NCBI GenBank assembly: GCA_003514305.1
Contig: DORE01000220.1
Span: 1 to 6,062 of the forward strand
Length of the DNA stretch: 6,062 nt
Direction: 5' to 3'
Source of the DNA: Gammaproteobacteria bacterium
GTDB lineage: Bacteria > Pseudomonadota > Gammaproteobacteria > Pseudomonadales > Pseudohongiellaceae
Below the pieces are notes generated by a model, which was given only the letters and a program-made list of their open reading frames with translations, was not told the DNA's origin and ran no database searches. Shown here one piece after another: positions 1 to 6,062 of this stretch. A program made the position numbers and the translations under genes. Position 1 is the first letter of the stretch. Each line of letters begins with the position of its first letter.

Positions 1-130
1 AACAAACTTCAATATCTCGAGCGTTAGGTAACCGCTGTTCTGACAAACCGGCGAGCGGCCCGTCGATTACAGCGCATCGCCGCGTGAGGCGCATGACCAG
101 ACGTTTTTTTCGATTAGGATTCCTGTTAAA
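1..130. other. Region downstream of nlpD with no recognisable gene
   Basis: This stretch lies after the nlpD stop, where rpoS usually begins. On the minus strand one frame is open from an ATG at 94 to the window edge (about 31 codons, starting MRLTRRC). It is arginine-rich, has no clear Shine-Dalgarno sequence just upstream, and does not resemble the acidic N-terminus of known RpoS proteins. An AGGA about 28 bases before that ATG is too far away to serve it. No T-run following a stem was found on the minus strand, so no intrinsic terminator is evident. The region may be the rpoS leader, with the gene starting further left, or the start of another gene. The sequence does not decide. Confidence 0.4.
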
Positions 131-1192
131 TCAGGGGGTAAGCCGGATCGGTAAGACGAGTGAAGGATCTACAGGCTCACCTTCCTGACGAATTTCAAAG
201 TGTAGCATGGGAACGCCGTCGGCATTCTCGCCAAGTTCAGCAATTTTCTCACCTGCAATAACCCGACGTCCCTCCGGAACTAGCATTACGCTGTTATGCG
301 CATATGCGCTCAGATAGTCATCAGAGTGCCTTATGATGATTAGATTTCCAGTGCCCTGAACGCCCCTTCCAGAATACACCACGTCACCAGTTGCCGCGGC
401 AAGCACCGAGTCGCCAACCGTGCCGGAGATATCGACCCCTTTGGTCAGTCGTGGCTGGAATGGCGTTATTACTTTCCCTTTGTGCGGCCATGACCAGTGC
501 AATTGCCGGGGCATAGGCTCAACGTCGGCAAGCCTCAGTGAACTCGAAGACTCGCTGCCGTCCGAAACCGCATTAATCGAAGAATTAATCCCTATACCAA
601 AGGCTTCCGTCGCCGCTTCAGTGAGCGCAGAAGCCGCTTTCAGCCGCAACTGCTGACCCACAAAGATTGTGTACGGAGGATTAAGCCCGTTCGCCAGAGC
701 CAGACTTCTAAAATCCAGATCATATTGAAAGGCTATTGAAAACAGCGTATCGCCGGCGCTAACCAAATGTGACACCGGTGTGGTCAAGGTATTGAAAGTA
801 TTTCGGGATACCGCCGACGTCTTTTCAGAAAGCCGCTCGCGCTCTTCGCGGCGAGGAGCAATTGGCTGTCGAACCACTTCGAATGACGCTTGCGATGTTG
901 CTTCTGAGACCATAGCGTCGGATACAGCTTCCGTAACGCCGTTAGTTATTTCGGAGCGGGTCTGCGAAGACAGCACCCTGCTCGGGCGTGATGTTTCAAT
1001 AAGCTGACTGTCGCTATTGTTATTGCTACTCAAAATCATAGGAGCAGCCCGCTCGAGCCGTTGGCCCTGCTCTGACACTGGCGCCTGGTGCGCACTACAG
1101 CCAAGAAAAGTCAGTGACGCCAGCACTGCCGGGAGATTCAACGCTGCCGAACTTACCAAACAGCTTACTTGTTGAGATGTTACTTTTTTCAT
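131..1192 (-). CDS. nlpD: NlpD-type lipoprotein: LysM plus degenerate LytM (M23) domain, amidase activator
   Basis: NlpD is an outer-membrane lipoprotein that activates the septal peptidoglycan amidase AmiC during daughter-cell separation. From the ATG at 1192 the product has 353 residues. It starts with a lipoprotein signal MKK..., with a hydrophobic core and lipobox TFLGC (lipidated Cys32). A Ser/Thr/Glu-rich linker follows. A LysM peptidoglycan-binding domain spans about 142-184 (LVSAGDTLFSIA...GQQLRLK). After a second linker comes an M23/LytM domain at about 233-345. The domain lacks metal ligands: the first His is replaced (KGVDISG instead of HxGxD), and HxH reads MLHFEIR. This is the degenerate pattern of E. 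coli NlpD, so it is an activator rather than a hydrolase. A longer reading frame reaches an ATG at 1249, but that would overlap the upstream gene by 50 bases and bury the signal peptide. rpoS normally follows nlpD, but none is recognisable at 1-130. Confidence 0.94.
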   Translation of the reverse strand: MKKVTSQQVSCLVSSAALNLPAVLASLTFLGCSAHQAPVSEQGQRLERAAPMILSSNNNSDSQLIETSRPSRVLSSQTRSEITNGVTEAVSDAMVSEATSQASFEVVRQPIAPRREERERLSEKTSAVSRNTFNTLTTPVSHLVSAGDTLFSIAFQYDLDFRSLALANGLNPPYTIFVGQQLRLKAASALTEAATEAFGIGINSSINAVSDGSESSSSLRLADVEPMPRQLHWSWPHKGKVITPFQPRLTKGVDISGTVGDSVLAAATGDVVYSGRGVQGTGNLIIIRHSDDYLSAYAHNSVMLVPEGRRVIAGEKIAELGENADGVPMLHFEIRQEGEPVDPSLVLPIRLTP

Positions 1193-1199
1193 AATCTGG

Positions 1200-2168
1200 T
1201 CACTGGACTGGTATTTCGCGCGTCGGTTTTTTTGATGCTGACCGGTCAAGTATCAGAACTATGGCTGTGCCGAGCATGAAGCAGAGCGCAACCTCAAACA
1301 ATTGAGGGCTCTCACTGGTCAGCTCGGCGTATGTTTGCGGCCAAACATTAACCGACTTTAGAGCCTGTGCAGAACTCTCAGCGTTAGGGCCAACCAGCCG
1401 CCAGGGCCAAAGCGCCGGTAGGGAGCCAAGCAACATACCGCAAATAGCACTGAAGCAAAGGGCTCGATACTTTAAGAGCAATTGCGAAAGTAAGCGGCTG
1501 AACAGCAGCAAACCGGCTAGGCATCCGACCAAGAACACGCTAATGCGCAGCCAATACAAGCTTGTCAATGCAATTAACATGGTTTCGTAAGTACCCAGCA
1601 GGATCAAAATAAAAGCGCCTGACAGGCCGGGCAGGATCATGGCGCTGACTGAAACAAACCCACAGAAAAATAGATAGCCAAGATTTAGTTCTGAAGCAGC
1701 TGCAGGTTCAAGCGATCCAATCATTCCCGTCGCCAGAGCCCCAAGCAGCGCCACCCAACAGTATTTAAAACGAAAGACGGGTATTTCGCCTGACAATAAA
1801 ACCACTGAGGCAATAACTAATCCGAAGAAGAAAGCCATTAGCGCCTCAAAATGGTTATTTAACAAGTAGAGCATCGAATTAGCTGACAACAACAAACCCG
1901 ACAGTATACCGATAGCGAGAATCAGCAAAAAACTGCCGTTTACATATCGCCACGCATCCTGAAGTTTTAATTTCAACAACAATCGTACCAAGGTGGCATC
2001 AAACTGCCGAATGCTAAGAATGATCTCTTCGTAGATTTTGGTGATAACTGCAATAGTGCCGCCCGAAACACCAGGCACAGAGTCTCCCAAGCCCATAGCA
2101 AAGCCTTTCCCGTACAGAGAAATAATACCGCGCCAGCGGCGATCAGAGTTCGGAGTTAATACAGACAT
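1200..2168 (-). CDS. DUF368 / PopT-family membrane protein, probable undecaprenyl phosphate translocase
   Basis: This is a polytopic inner-membrane protein of the DUF368 family. Family members (PopT) were reported to return undecaprenyl phosphate, the carrier lipid of peptidoglycan and other envelope polymers, to the cytoplasmic face. The role here is inferred from family membership. Two related glycine/proline-rich motifs mark the internal duplication. In numbering from the upstream TTG they are GLGDSVPGVSGGTIA (32-46) and MILPGLSGAFILILLGTY (183-200). Hydrophobic segments lie near 84-104, 112-134, 141-158, 168-190, 192-212, 214-236, 243-262 and 296-314. The ATG at 2168 gives 322 residues. 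A TTG at 2186, with GGA six bases upstream, would give 328 and cannot be excluded. The gene sits between pcm and nlpD, seven bases before the favoured nlpD start, so it is probably cotranscribed with both. The popT symbol is plausible but was not assigned from sequence alone. Confidence 0.9.
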   Translation of the reverse strand: MSVLTPNSDRRWRGIISLYGKGFAMGLGDSVPGVSGGTIAVITKIYEEIILSIRQFDATLVRLLLKLKLQDAWRYVNGSFLLILAIGILSGLLLSANSMLYLLNNHFEALMAFFFGLVIASVVLLSGEIPVFRFKYCWVALLGALATGMIGSLEPAAASELNLGYLFFCGFVSVSAMILPGLSGAFILILLGTYETMLIALTSLYWLRISVFLVGCLAGLLLFSRLLSQLLLKYRALCFSAICGMLLGSLPALWPWRLVGPNAESSAQALKSVNVWPQTYAELTSESPQLFEVALCFMLGTAIVLILDRSASKKPTREIPVQ

Positions 2169-2201
2169 CGTTGACCACAATACCAAGCGATTTCCATGAG
2201 A

Positions 2202-2864
2202 TTAGGATTGAATCTGCCCCATGAGCAATGGGACGAAGCGGACTTTATCTAAAATTTGCTCAGTGAATTGTGAGCCCTCTCGGCGAATTAACTTGAGTTC
2301 CTGATAGTCTTCCCCACCAACAGGAATAATCAAGCGACCACCATCAGCAAGCTGTGATAGCAGTTCAATGGGAACCTGGCGAGGAGCTGCAGTGGCAATA
2401 ATTGCGTCAAATGGCCCGTGATCTCTCCAGCCCAGACTCCCATCATCATGTTTAAATTCTATATTGCGCAGGCCAAGGAGTCGCAAGTTCTTTTTGGCAC
2501 GCTCTGACAAGTCTTTGATCCGCTCAATTGTAAAGACCCGTTTGGCTAGCCTAGCAATCACCGCGGTCTGGTATCCGCAACCAGTTCCGATCTCGAGCAC
2601 CTTGCTCATGGCACCAGTTTTGACGATCGCCTCACTCATGCGGGCAACCACATATGGCTGCGAAATCGTTTGGTTGTGCCCAATGGGCAGCGCAACATCC
2701 TCATAAGCGCGATGTGCGAGCGCCTCATCCAAAAAAATATGACGAGGAGTTGAGCGCATAATATCGAGAACCTCCATACTTTGAATCCCTTGATCCATCA
2801 GCCGACCCAACAGTCTCTCTCGCGTCCGCTGGGACGTCATGCCGATGCCATTTAGATTCTGCAT
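2202..2864 (-). CDS. pcm: Protein-L-isoaspartate O-methyltransferase
   Basis: Pcm transfers a methyl group from S-adenosylmethionine to abnormal L-isoaspartyl residues and so starts their repair in aged proteins. With the start used here the product has 220 residues. Landmarks are MTSQRTRERL (9-18), TPRH, LPIGHNQTISQP (59-70) with the conserved Ser68, the SAM-binding motif I VLEIGTGCGYQTA (89-101), FDAIIATAAP (152-161), the IPVGG turn, and the C-terminal VRFVPL (208-213). Start choice: the ATG at 2864 leaves a 13-base gap after truD and has an AGGA about 11 bases upstream. A GTG at 2885 would add seven residues and overlap truD by eight bases. An ATG at 2840 aligns with the E. coli start. The GIGMTSQRTRERL extension resembles the N-terminus of Pseudomonas-type Pcm, which favours 2864. 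Confidence 0.95.
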   Translation of the reverse strand: MQNLNGIGMTSQRTRERLLGRLMDQGIQSMEVLDIMRSTPRHIFLDEALAHRAYEDVALPIGHNQTISQPYVVARMSEAIVKTGAMSKVLEIGTGCGYQTAVIARLAKRVFTIERIKDLSERAKKNLRLLGLRNIEFKHDDGSLGWRDHGPFDAIIATAAPRQVPIELLSQLADGGRLIIPVGGEDYQELKLIRREGSQFTEQILDKVRFVPLLMGQIQS

Positions 2865-2877
2865 ACAATTCAATTTC

Positions 2878-3993
2878 CTATCCACTCAAACGACCTGAAT
2901 TATCGGCATCTGAAAAAGCCTCCACCCGACACAACTCACGAAGCACACTGGTCGCGTAGGCTCCTGTTGGCAGGCTGAATGATAGCTCCAAAGTTCTGGA
3001 GTCCAACCAATGCCAAACGAGCTGTTCTATTTTGAAGCGAAGAGGGCGACGCCCCTCCTTCACATTCAACCAGATCAATCTATCTACTATTTCCGGAGAT
3101 TCTTGCCCCACTGCTCTTTCAATATCGGCAGCCTTCCCGCGAGTTACATACCTATTCTTGGTCTCGGGCTTGCCTGGAAGGGCTCCTGTAAGGTGGATAT
3201 CTAAACATTCCAACCGATCAGTAAGTTCTTGATTCCAGTCGCCAATTGCAACCGTGAAAAAACGCTTGGACCGGTTCAAATTCAACACATCACCTTCTAT
3301 ATACCGCGACCAGGTTTGGTTGCTCACACGACGAGAGAGCAGCTGATTGAAAACATAGGCTCTTACTGCTGAGTAGAGAATTGACCGTTTCTCGCGATTT
3401 TTTTGGCTAACGCGGACTTGCCCCTCCGACTGCCGCAGCATGGCCATCGCCTCAGAAAGATTCTTTAACTCACGACCAAAGCGCTGGGTGCCAAAATAGT
3501 TAGGCACCCCATATTTTTCAAGAATCTGTAATCGGCATTCGATGTCTCGCGCACAGCCAGAGAAGTCTCTCAGCACGAGCCGGAACTCGTTTGATTTGTG
3601 CGCTCCTATTCGCAGCTTTCGGTAATTGCGGGCCATACTCTTTATTTCGAGACCTGCTTCATCGAAACGCTTAAGGGCACACTCACCGAGCCACGCAACC
3701 CGAGCACTAAACCATTGACGGGTTCGGGCCTGCCGGTCTTTCATTCCAGAATAACCAACTTCCTGCTCATCAATGGCCAGAATTTGGGATATTTTACGCA
3801 CGGCCCCTCTGGTTGACTGACCAGACTTTTCAATTAGAAGCATTACGTGTTCGCCAGCACCACTGGGCTCGAAACCAAGCGTCTCAGCGACAACAAAATC
3901 ATCATAATGCTGTTTGATTCTAGCGCTGTGCGTAGGACGTCCCAAAGCATAGGCTTGGGACTCAAGGGGCACAAACAACTCCCGATCATGCAT
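2878..3993 (-). CDS. truD: tRNA pseudouridine(13) synthase TruD
   Basis: TruD isomerises uridine 13 to pseudouridine in tRNA (in E. coli, tRNA-Glu). The 371-residue product has the family signatures in order. They are the N-terminal IKQHYDDFVVAETLGFEP stretch (26-43), then GEHV, then YSGMKDRQARTRQW (81-94) with the catalytic aspartate, Asp86. These are followed by RKLRIGAHKSNEF (125-137), the strongly conserved GVPNYFGTQRFG (162-173), FNQLLSRR (215-222), the insertion-domain region around 230-300, and LPTGAYATSVLREL (341-354). The length is close to the E. coli protein (349), with a longer N-terminal lead and C-terminal tail. The start lies one base after the ispF stop. In most gammaproteobacteria surE follows truD. 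Here pcm follows directly, with a spacing too tight to hold even a remnant of surE. Confidence 0.97.
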   Translation of the reverse strand: MHDRELFVPLESQAYALGRPTHSARIKQHYDDFVVAETLGFEPSGAGEHVMLLIEKSGQSTRGAVRKISQILAIDEQEVGYSGMKDRQARTRQWFSARVAWLGECALKRFDEAGLEIKSMARNYRKLRIGAHKSNEFRLVLRDFSGCARDIECRLQILEKYGVPNYFGTQRFGRELKNLSEAMAMLRQSEGQVRVSQKNREKRSILYSAVRAYVFNQLLSRRVSNQTWSRYIEGDVLNLNRSKRFFTVAIGDWNQELTDRLECLDIHLTGALPGKPETKNRYVTRGKAADIERAVGQESPEIVDRLIWLNVKEGRRPLRFKIEQLVWHWLDSRTLELSFSLPTGAYATSVLRELCRVEAFSDADNSGRLSG

Positions 3994-3994
3994 G

Positions 3995-4498
3995 TTACTT
4001 AGAGGAGCTCAATAACGCGACACAATGACAGGCGATGCCCTCCTCCCGGCCGATAGATCCGAGTCCTTCCGTGGTAGTCGCTTTTACGTTCACATCCGAA
4101 GCTTTCAGACCCAAGTAATTCGCAAGCTGATCACGCATCGCTTTGCGGTAGGGCGAAATTTTTGGTGCCTGGGCTATAACTGTGACATCCACATTTACAG
4201 GAAGCCAGCCTTTAGACGAGGCGCTCGCAAGAACCTGTTCCAGCAACAGACTGCTGTCGACATTGGCAAACTCCTCGTCCGTATCCGGAAAATGCTGGCC
4301 GATATCGCCTCCACCGATAGCACCCAATATCGCGTCGCAAAGTGCATGTAAAACAACATCGCCATCTGAGTGAGCGAGGAGACTTTTAGGCTCTTCGATT
4401 TTGAGGCCACCGAGTATCAACGGTTTGTTACTGTCAAAACTGTCACTAAACCTGTGAACATCGAAACCATGGCCTATTCTAAACATGCCTGCGCTCAT
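3995..4498 (-). CDS. ispF: 2-C-methyl-D-erythritol 2,4-cyclodiphosphate synthase
   Basis: IspF cyclises CDP-methylerythritol 2-phosphate to methylerythritol 2,4-cyclodiphosphate with release of CMP, two steps after IspD in the MEP pathway. The family works as a homotrimer with a zinc ion at each active site. In the 167-residue product the metal ligands Asp13 and His15 (GHGFDVH) and His51 (LHAL) are visible, as are the AHSDGD motif (42-47) and Asp65 in GGGDIG. So are FPDTD, VDVTVIAQAPK and the CDP-binding VKATTTEGLGSIGREEGI block near the end. The N-terminus is five residues longer than in E. coli (MSAGM before the usual start). A start at the second Met is possible, but the first ATG overlaps the ispD stop by four bases and so fits translational coupling. 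truD begins one base after the stop. Confidence 0.97.
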   Translation of the reverse strand: MSAGMFRIGHGFDVHRFSDSFDSNKPLILGGLKIEEPKSLLAHSDGDVVLHALCDAILGAIGGGDIGQHFPDTDEEFANVDSSLLLEQVLASASSKGWLPVNVDVTVIAQAPKISPYRKAMRDQLANYLGLKASDVNVKATTTEGLGSIGREEGIACHCVALLSSSK

Positions 4499-5205
4499 GG
4501 GCTTTGCGGACCTGATGAAATTTGGTGCTGCATAATTAGCTCAGCCAAAAATAGATCAGATTCATAGGTTATCTTTATATTATCTGTGCTACCCGGGACA
4601 ACGATAGGCGAAAAGCCGAGAGATTCAACAGCGGCGGAATCATCAGTCACGACCCTGCCCTGTTCAACCGCGAGTTGCAAAGCCCGGCGAAGGATACTGA
4701 ATCGAAATATCTGAGGCGTCAGCGCTCTGTATAGCGAGGAGCGGTCCACAGTACCGACAGCTTCACCTCGAGAATTGACTCGCTTCAAGGTGTCGGAAAC
4801 CGGTGCTGCGAGCAAACCACCAACATCATGATTACCGACCGCTTCAACTAACGCGTCTACCTCTGCGGGTCTCAGGCACGGTCGAGCGGCATCATGCACC
4901 AGAACCCAATCGTCTGATGCCGACTTCGAATCCAAAGTATCCAGGGCGTTAAGCACAGAATGGCAACGCTCATCACCTCCACGCACAATCAGCACTGGCA
5001 GTATGTCCGGGACATCAGCAGACATCGGGGTCTCATCATCTGGGTGCAGAACCAATACCAGACCAGAAAGTGCCCTTACGCGCCCCAGGCGTTCCACGGA
5101 ATGCTGCAGTACAGTTTTGCCATTAATCCGCAAATATTGTTTCGGGACGCTGGCTCCCATTCTCTTGCCAAGCCCCGCCGCTGGCACGATACCCCATATC
5201 GCCAT
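4495..5205 (-). CDS. ispD: 2-C-methyl-D-erythritol 4-phosphate cytidylyltransferase
   Basis: IspD joins CTP and 2-C-methyl-D-erythritol 4-phosphate to give CDP-methylerythritol and pyrophosphate, the third step of the cytoplasmic MEP isoprenoid pathway. The 236-residue product matches the E. coli length. The N-terminal nucleotide-binding motif PAAGLGKRM (residues 8-16) carries the catalytic Arg15, and PKQYL (21-25) carries Lys22. Other landmarks are GGDER (77-81), VHDAARPC (103-110), LAAPVSDTLKR (132-142), the TVDR motif with Arg155 (substrate binding), and DNIKIT (208-213) with Lys211. All expected active-site residues are present. The ATG is preceded by a GAAGAG Shine-Dalgarno-like sequence (5212-5217). 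An in-frame TAA only two codons upstream (5209-5211) rules out any longer start. The end overlaps the ispF start by four bases (ATGA), which implies coupled translation. Confidence 0.97.
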   Translation of the reverse strand: MAIWGIVPAAGLGKRMGASVPKQYLRINGKTVLQHSVERLGRVRALSGLVLVLHPDDETPMSADVPDILPVLIVRGGDERCHSVLNALDTLDSKSASDDWVLVHDAARPCLRPAEVDALVEAVGNHDVGGLLAAPVSDTLKRVNSRGEAVGTVDRSSLYRALTPQIFRFSILRRALQLAVEQGRVVTDDSAAVESLGFSPIVVPGSTDNIKITYESDLFLAELIMQHQISSGPQSP

Positions 5206-5222
5206 TTGTTACTCTTCACGCA

Positions 5223-5236
5223 TGATTGATGATTGA
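5223..5236. repeat. Two exact tandem copies of a 7-base unit
   Basis: The plus-strand unit TGATTGA occurs twice back to back, followed by a partial third copy (TTG). It lies upstream of ispD, between the hairpin at 5248-5269 and the ispD ribosome binding site. No protein or function can be assigned. It may be a simple slippage repeat. Confidence 0.4.
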
Positions 5237-5247
5237 TTGTGCCAAAG

Positions 5248-5269
5248 AAAGCGCACAATCTGCGCCTTT
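5248..5269 (-). terminator. Possible weak hairpin between ftsB and ispD
   Basis: On the minus strand, a few bases after the ftsB stop, the sequence can fold into a hairpin. It has a five-base-pair inner stem (GCGCA/TGCGC) around the loop GATTG. After one bulged G the stem extends by three A-T pairs. Only short, interrupted T stretches follow (TTTCTTTGG), so it is at best a weak intrinsic terminator or an RNA-processing or attenuation element. It could also be chance. It is the only notable secondary structure in the longest internal gap of the cluster. No convincing sigma70 promoter could be read for ispD in the same gap. Confidence 0.3.
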
Positions 5270-5275
5270 GTCATC

Positions 5276-5545
5276 CTAATCGATAATAAGAACGAACGTT
5301 TCATCGCTCCCTATCATGCCCAATTCAGAGCGTGCTCTTTCCTCCACCGCCTCAATGCCGGTTTTTAGGTCGAGAACTTCAATCTCTAACAGGCGATTGC
5401 GCGCCTGTAGGTCGGCATTGACCTGGTGCTGTTCGTCAAGTGCCTCTTTGAGAAGATGAAGTGCGCGCACGCTACCTTCACCTGCCCAAAAGCGATACTG
5501 TAGGATGAGTATCGCTATCCCTAATGTGCCGAGTAAAACCCTCAT
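5276..5545 (-). CDS. ftsB: Cell division protein FtsB (divisome, septum formation)
   Basis: FtsB is a small bitopic inner-membrane protein that forms the FtsQ-FtsL-FtsB complex and helps activate septal peptidoglycan synthesis by FtsWI. The 89-residue product has the family layout. There is a short cytoplasmic start, one membrane segment at about residues 3-20 ending in LQYRFW (E. coli has LQYSLW), and a periplasmic coiled coil at about 28-62 with the QARN signature. A conserved EAVEERARSELGM block follows at 65-77, and then the ETF motif. It is about 14 residues shorter than the E. coli protein, which has a dispensable-looking tail after ETF. The ATG overlaps the eno stop by four bases, and the eno-ftsB-ispD order is common in gammaproteobacteria such as Pseudomonas. 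The start is well fixed by the membrane segment beginning immediately after it. Confidence 0.95.
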   Translation of the reverse strand: MRVLLGTLGIAILILQYRFWAGEGSVRALHLLKEALDEQHQVNADLQARNRLLEIEVLDLKTGIEAVEERARSELGMIGSDETFVLIID

Positions 5546-6062
5546 TTTAGTCCGGTAGCCACCTTAAATCGGGCAAATTCCCCAATTCCTTTATATCGAG
5601 CCGAGGAACCCAGCATTTCTTCAATCCTAAGAAGTCTGTTGTACTTGGCTACTCTGTCAGATCGGCAAAGCGAACCGGTCTTAATCTGCCCTGCTGCAGT
5701 GGCCACGGCAAGATCAGCGATTGTTGTATCAGCGGTCTCACCCGATCGATGGGATATCACAACCGTATAACCTGCGGTTTTAGCCAAATTAATCGCCGCT
5801 AGAGTCTCACTTAGTGATCCTATTTGATTGAATTTTATCAAAATAGAGTTAGCTACTCCTTCATCGATACCATGTTTGAGGATCCTCGTGTTAGTCACAA
5901 ACAAGTCATCTCCTACTAACTGAATTTTATCGCCTATTTTAGAAGATAATTGAGCCCATCCTTGCCAATCCGACTCATCCATGCCGTCCTCAATGGATAA
6001 GATTGGGTACGCATTCGTCAGCTGTTGTAGGTAATCTACGAACTCGTCTGAACTGTAGCTCT
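5542..6062 (-). CDS. eno: Enolase, C-terminal part (5' end outside window)
   Basis: Enolase interconverts 2-phosphoglycerate and phosphoenolpyruvate in glycolysis. In many bacteria it is also a component of the RNA degradosome. About the last 172 residues are present, and the reading frame runs open through the right edge of the window, so the gene is truncated only by the window. The fragment aligns closely with E. coli enolase. Visible landmarks are SIEDG (metal-binding Glu), LVGDDLFVTN (metal-binding Asp), LIKFNQIGSL (catalytic Lys), SHRSGET (substrate-binding His-Arg-Ser) and QIKTGS (active-site Lys). The extreme C-terminus, after the RIEE motif, differs from E. coli and ends FKVATGLK. 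The TGA stop shares four bases (ATGA) with the ftsB start, which suggests translational coupling. A start at the internal Met near 5982 would be an artefact, because the conserved barrel sequence continues upstream of it. Confidence 0.98.
   Translation of the reverse strand, partial: SYSSDEFVDYLQQLTNAYPILSIEDGMDESDWQGWAQLSSKIGDKIQLVGDDLFVTNTRILKHGIDEGVANSILIKFNQIGSLSETLAAINLAKTAGYTVVISHRSGETADTTIADLAVATAAGQIKTGSLCRSDRVAKYNRLLRIEEMLGSSARYKGIGEFARFKVATGLK

Noticed and set aside
50..82. CGGCGA/TCGCCG inverted repeat downstream of nlpD as a terminator
   Set aside because: The loop is about 21 bases and no T-run follows on the transcribed strand, so it does not qualify.
420..1007. Open frames on the plus strand opposite nlpD (about 75-78 codons each)
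   Set aside because: They lie antisense to a clearly conserved gene, have low-complexity compositions mirroring its Ser/Thr/Ala-rich linkers, and resemble no known protein.
1193..1249. Longer nlpD start at 1249, adding 19 residues
   Set aside because: It would put a charged stretch ahead of an evident lipoprotein signal peptide and overlap the upstream gene by 50 bases. The ATG at 1192 fits much better.
4025..4567. Plus-strand frames of 63-108 codons opposite ispF
   Set aside because: They are shadows of the conserved ispF frame, with no protein-like motifs or ribosome binding sites that stand out.
5076..5258. 60-codon minus-strand frame overlapping the ispD start
   Set aside because: It is out of frame with ispD over most of its length, and its sequence is a frameshifted reading of the conserved IspD N-terminus.
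1..6062. Hidden novel system (defence island, CRISPR, mobile element, tRNA or other RNA gene)
   Set aside because: Nearly every base is accounted for by conserved housekeeping genes in a known order. No repeats arrays, transposase-like frames or tRNA-like folds were seen.

Overview
The window is a compact, entirely minus-strand housekeeping cluster from a gammaproteobacterium. Reading in the direction of transcription (high to low coordinates), the order is eno (3' part only), ftsB, ispD, ispF, truD, pcm, a DUF368/PopT-type membrane protein gene, and nlpD. This is the conserved block that in Pseudomonas, Vibrio and relatives runs eno/ftsB-ispD-ispF-truD-surE-pcm-nlpD-rpoS. The close match to that order, the NlpD-type lipoprotein and the gammaproteobacterial style of the Pcm and TruD proteins support this placement. 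A free-living, possibly marine, non-enteric gammaproteobacterium is a reasonable guess, but no species can be named from the sequence.

Layout. Positions 5542-6062 hold the C-terminal part of enolase, whose stop overlaps the ftsB start by 4 bases. A 70-base gap (5206-5275) follows ftsB and holds a small hairpin and a 7-base tandem repeat. It is the only sizeable break inside the cluster. ispD and ispF overlap by 4 bases, and truD starts 1 base after ispF. pcm, the DUF368 gene and nlpD follow with gaps of about 0-33 bases, depending on the starts chosen. Positions 1-130, after nlpD, contain no recognisable gene. The expected rpoS is not identifiable there.

How the genes fit together. IspD and IspF carry out two steps of the non-mevalonate (MEP) isoprenoid pathway, which supplies the precursors of undecaprenyl phosphate, the lipid carrier for cell-wall building blocks. 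The DUF368 protein belongs to the family (PopT) shown in other bacteria to move undecaprenyl phosphate back across the membrane. FtsB (divisome) and NlpD (activator of a septal amidase) act at the division site. TruD (tRNA pseudouridine 13) and Pcm (isoaspartyl repair) are general maintenance enzymes.

The departures from the textbook arrangement are the lack of surE between truD and pcm, the DUF368 gene between pcm and nlpD, and the lack of an obvious rpoS start right after nlpD. I see no mobile elements, CRISPR arrays, RNA genes or defence-like system. This is mostly an ordinary conserved region.
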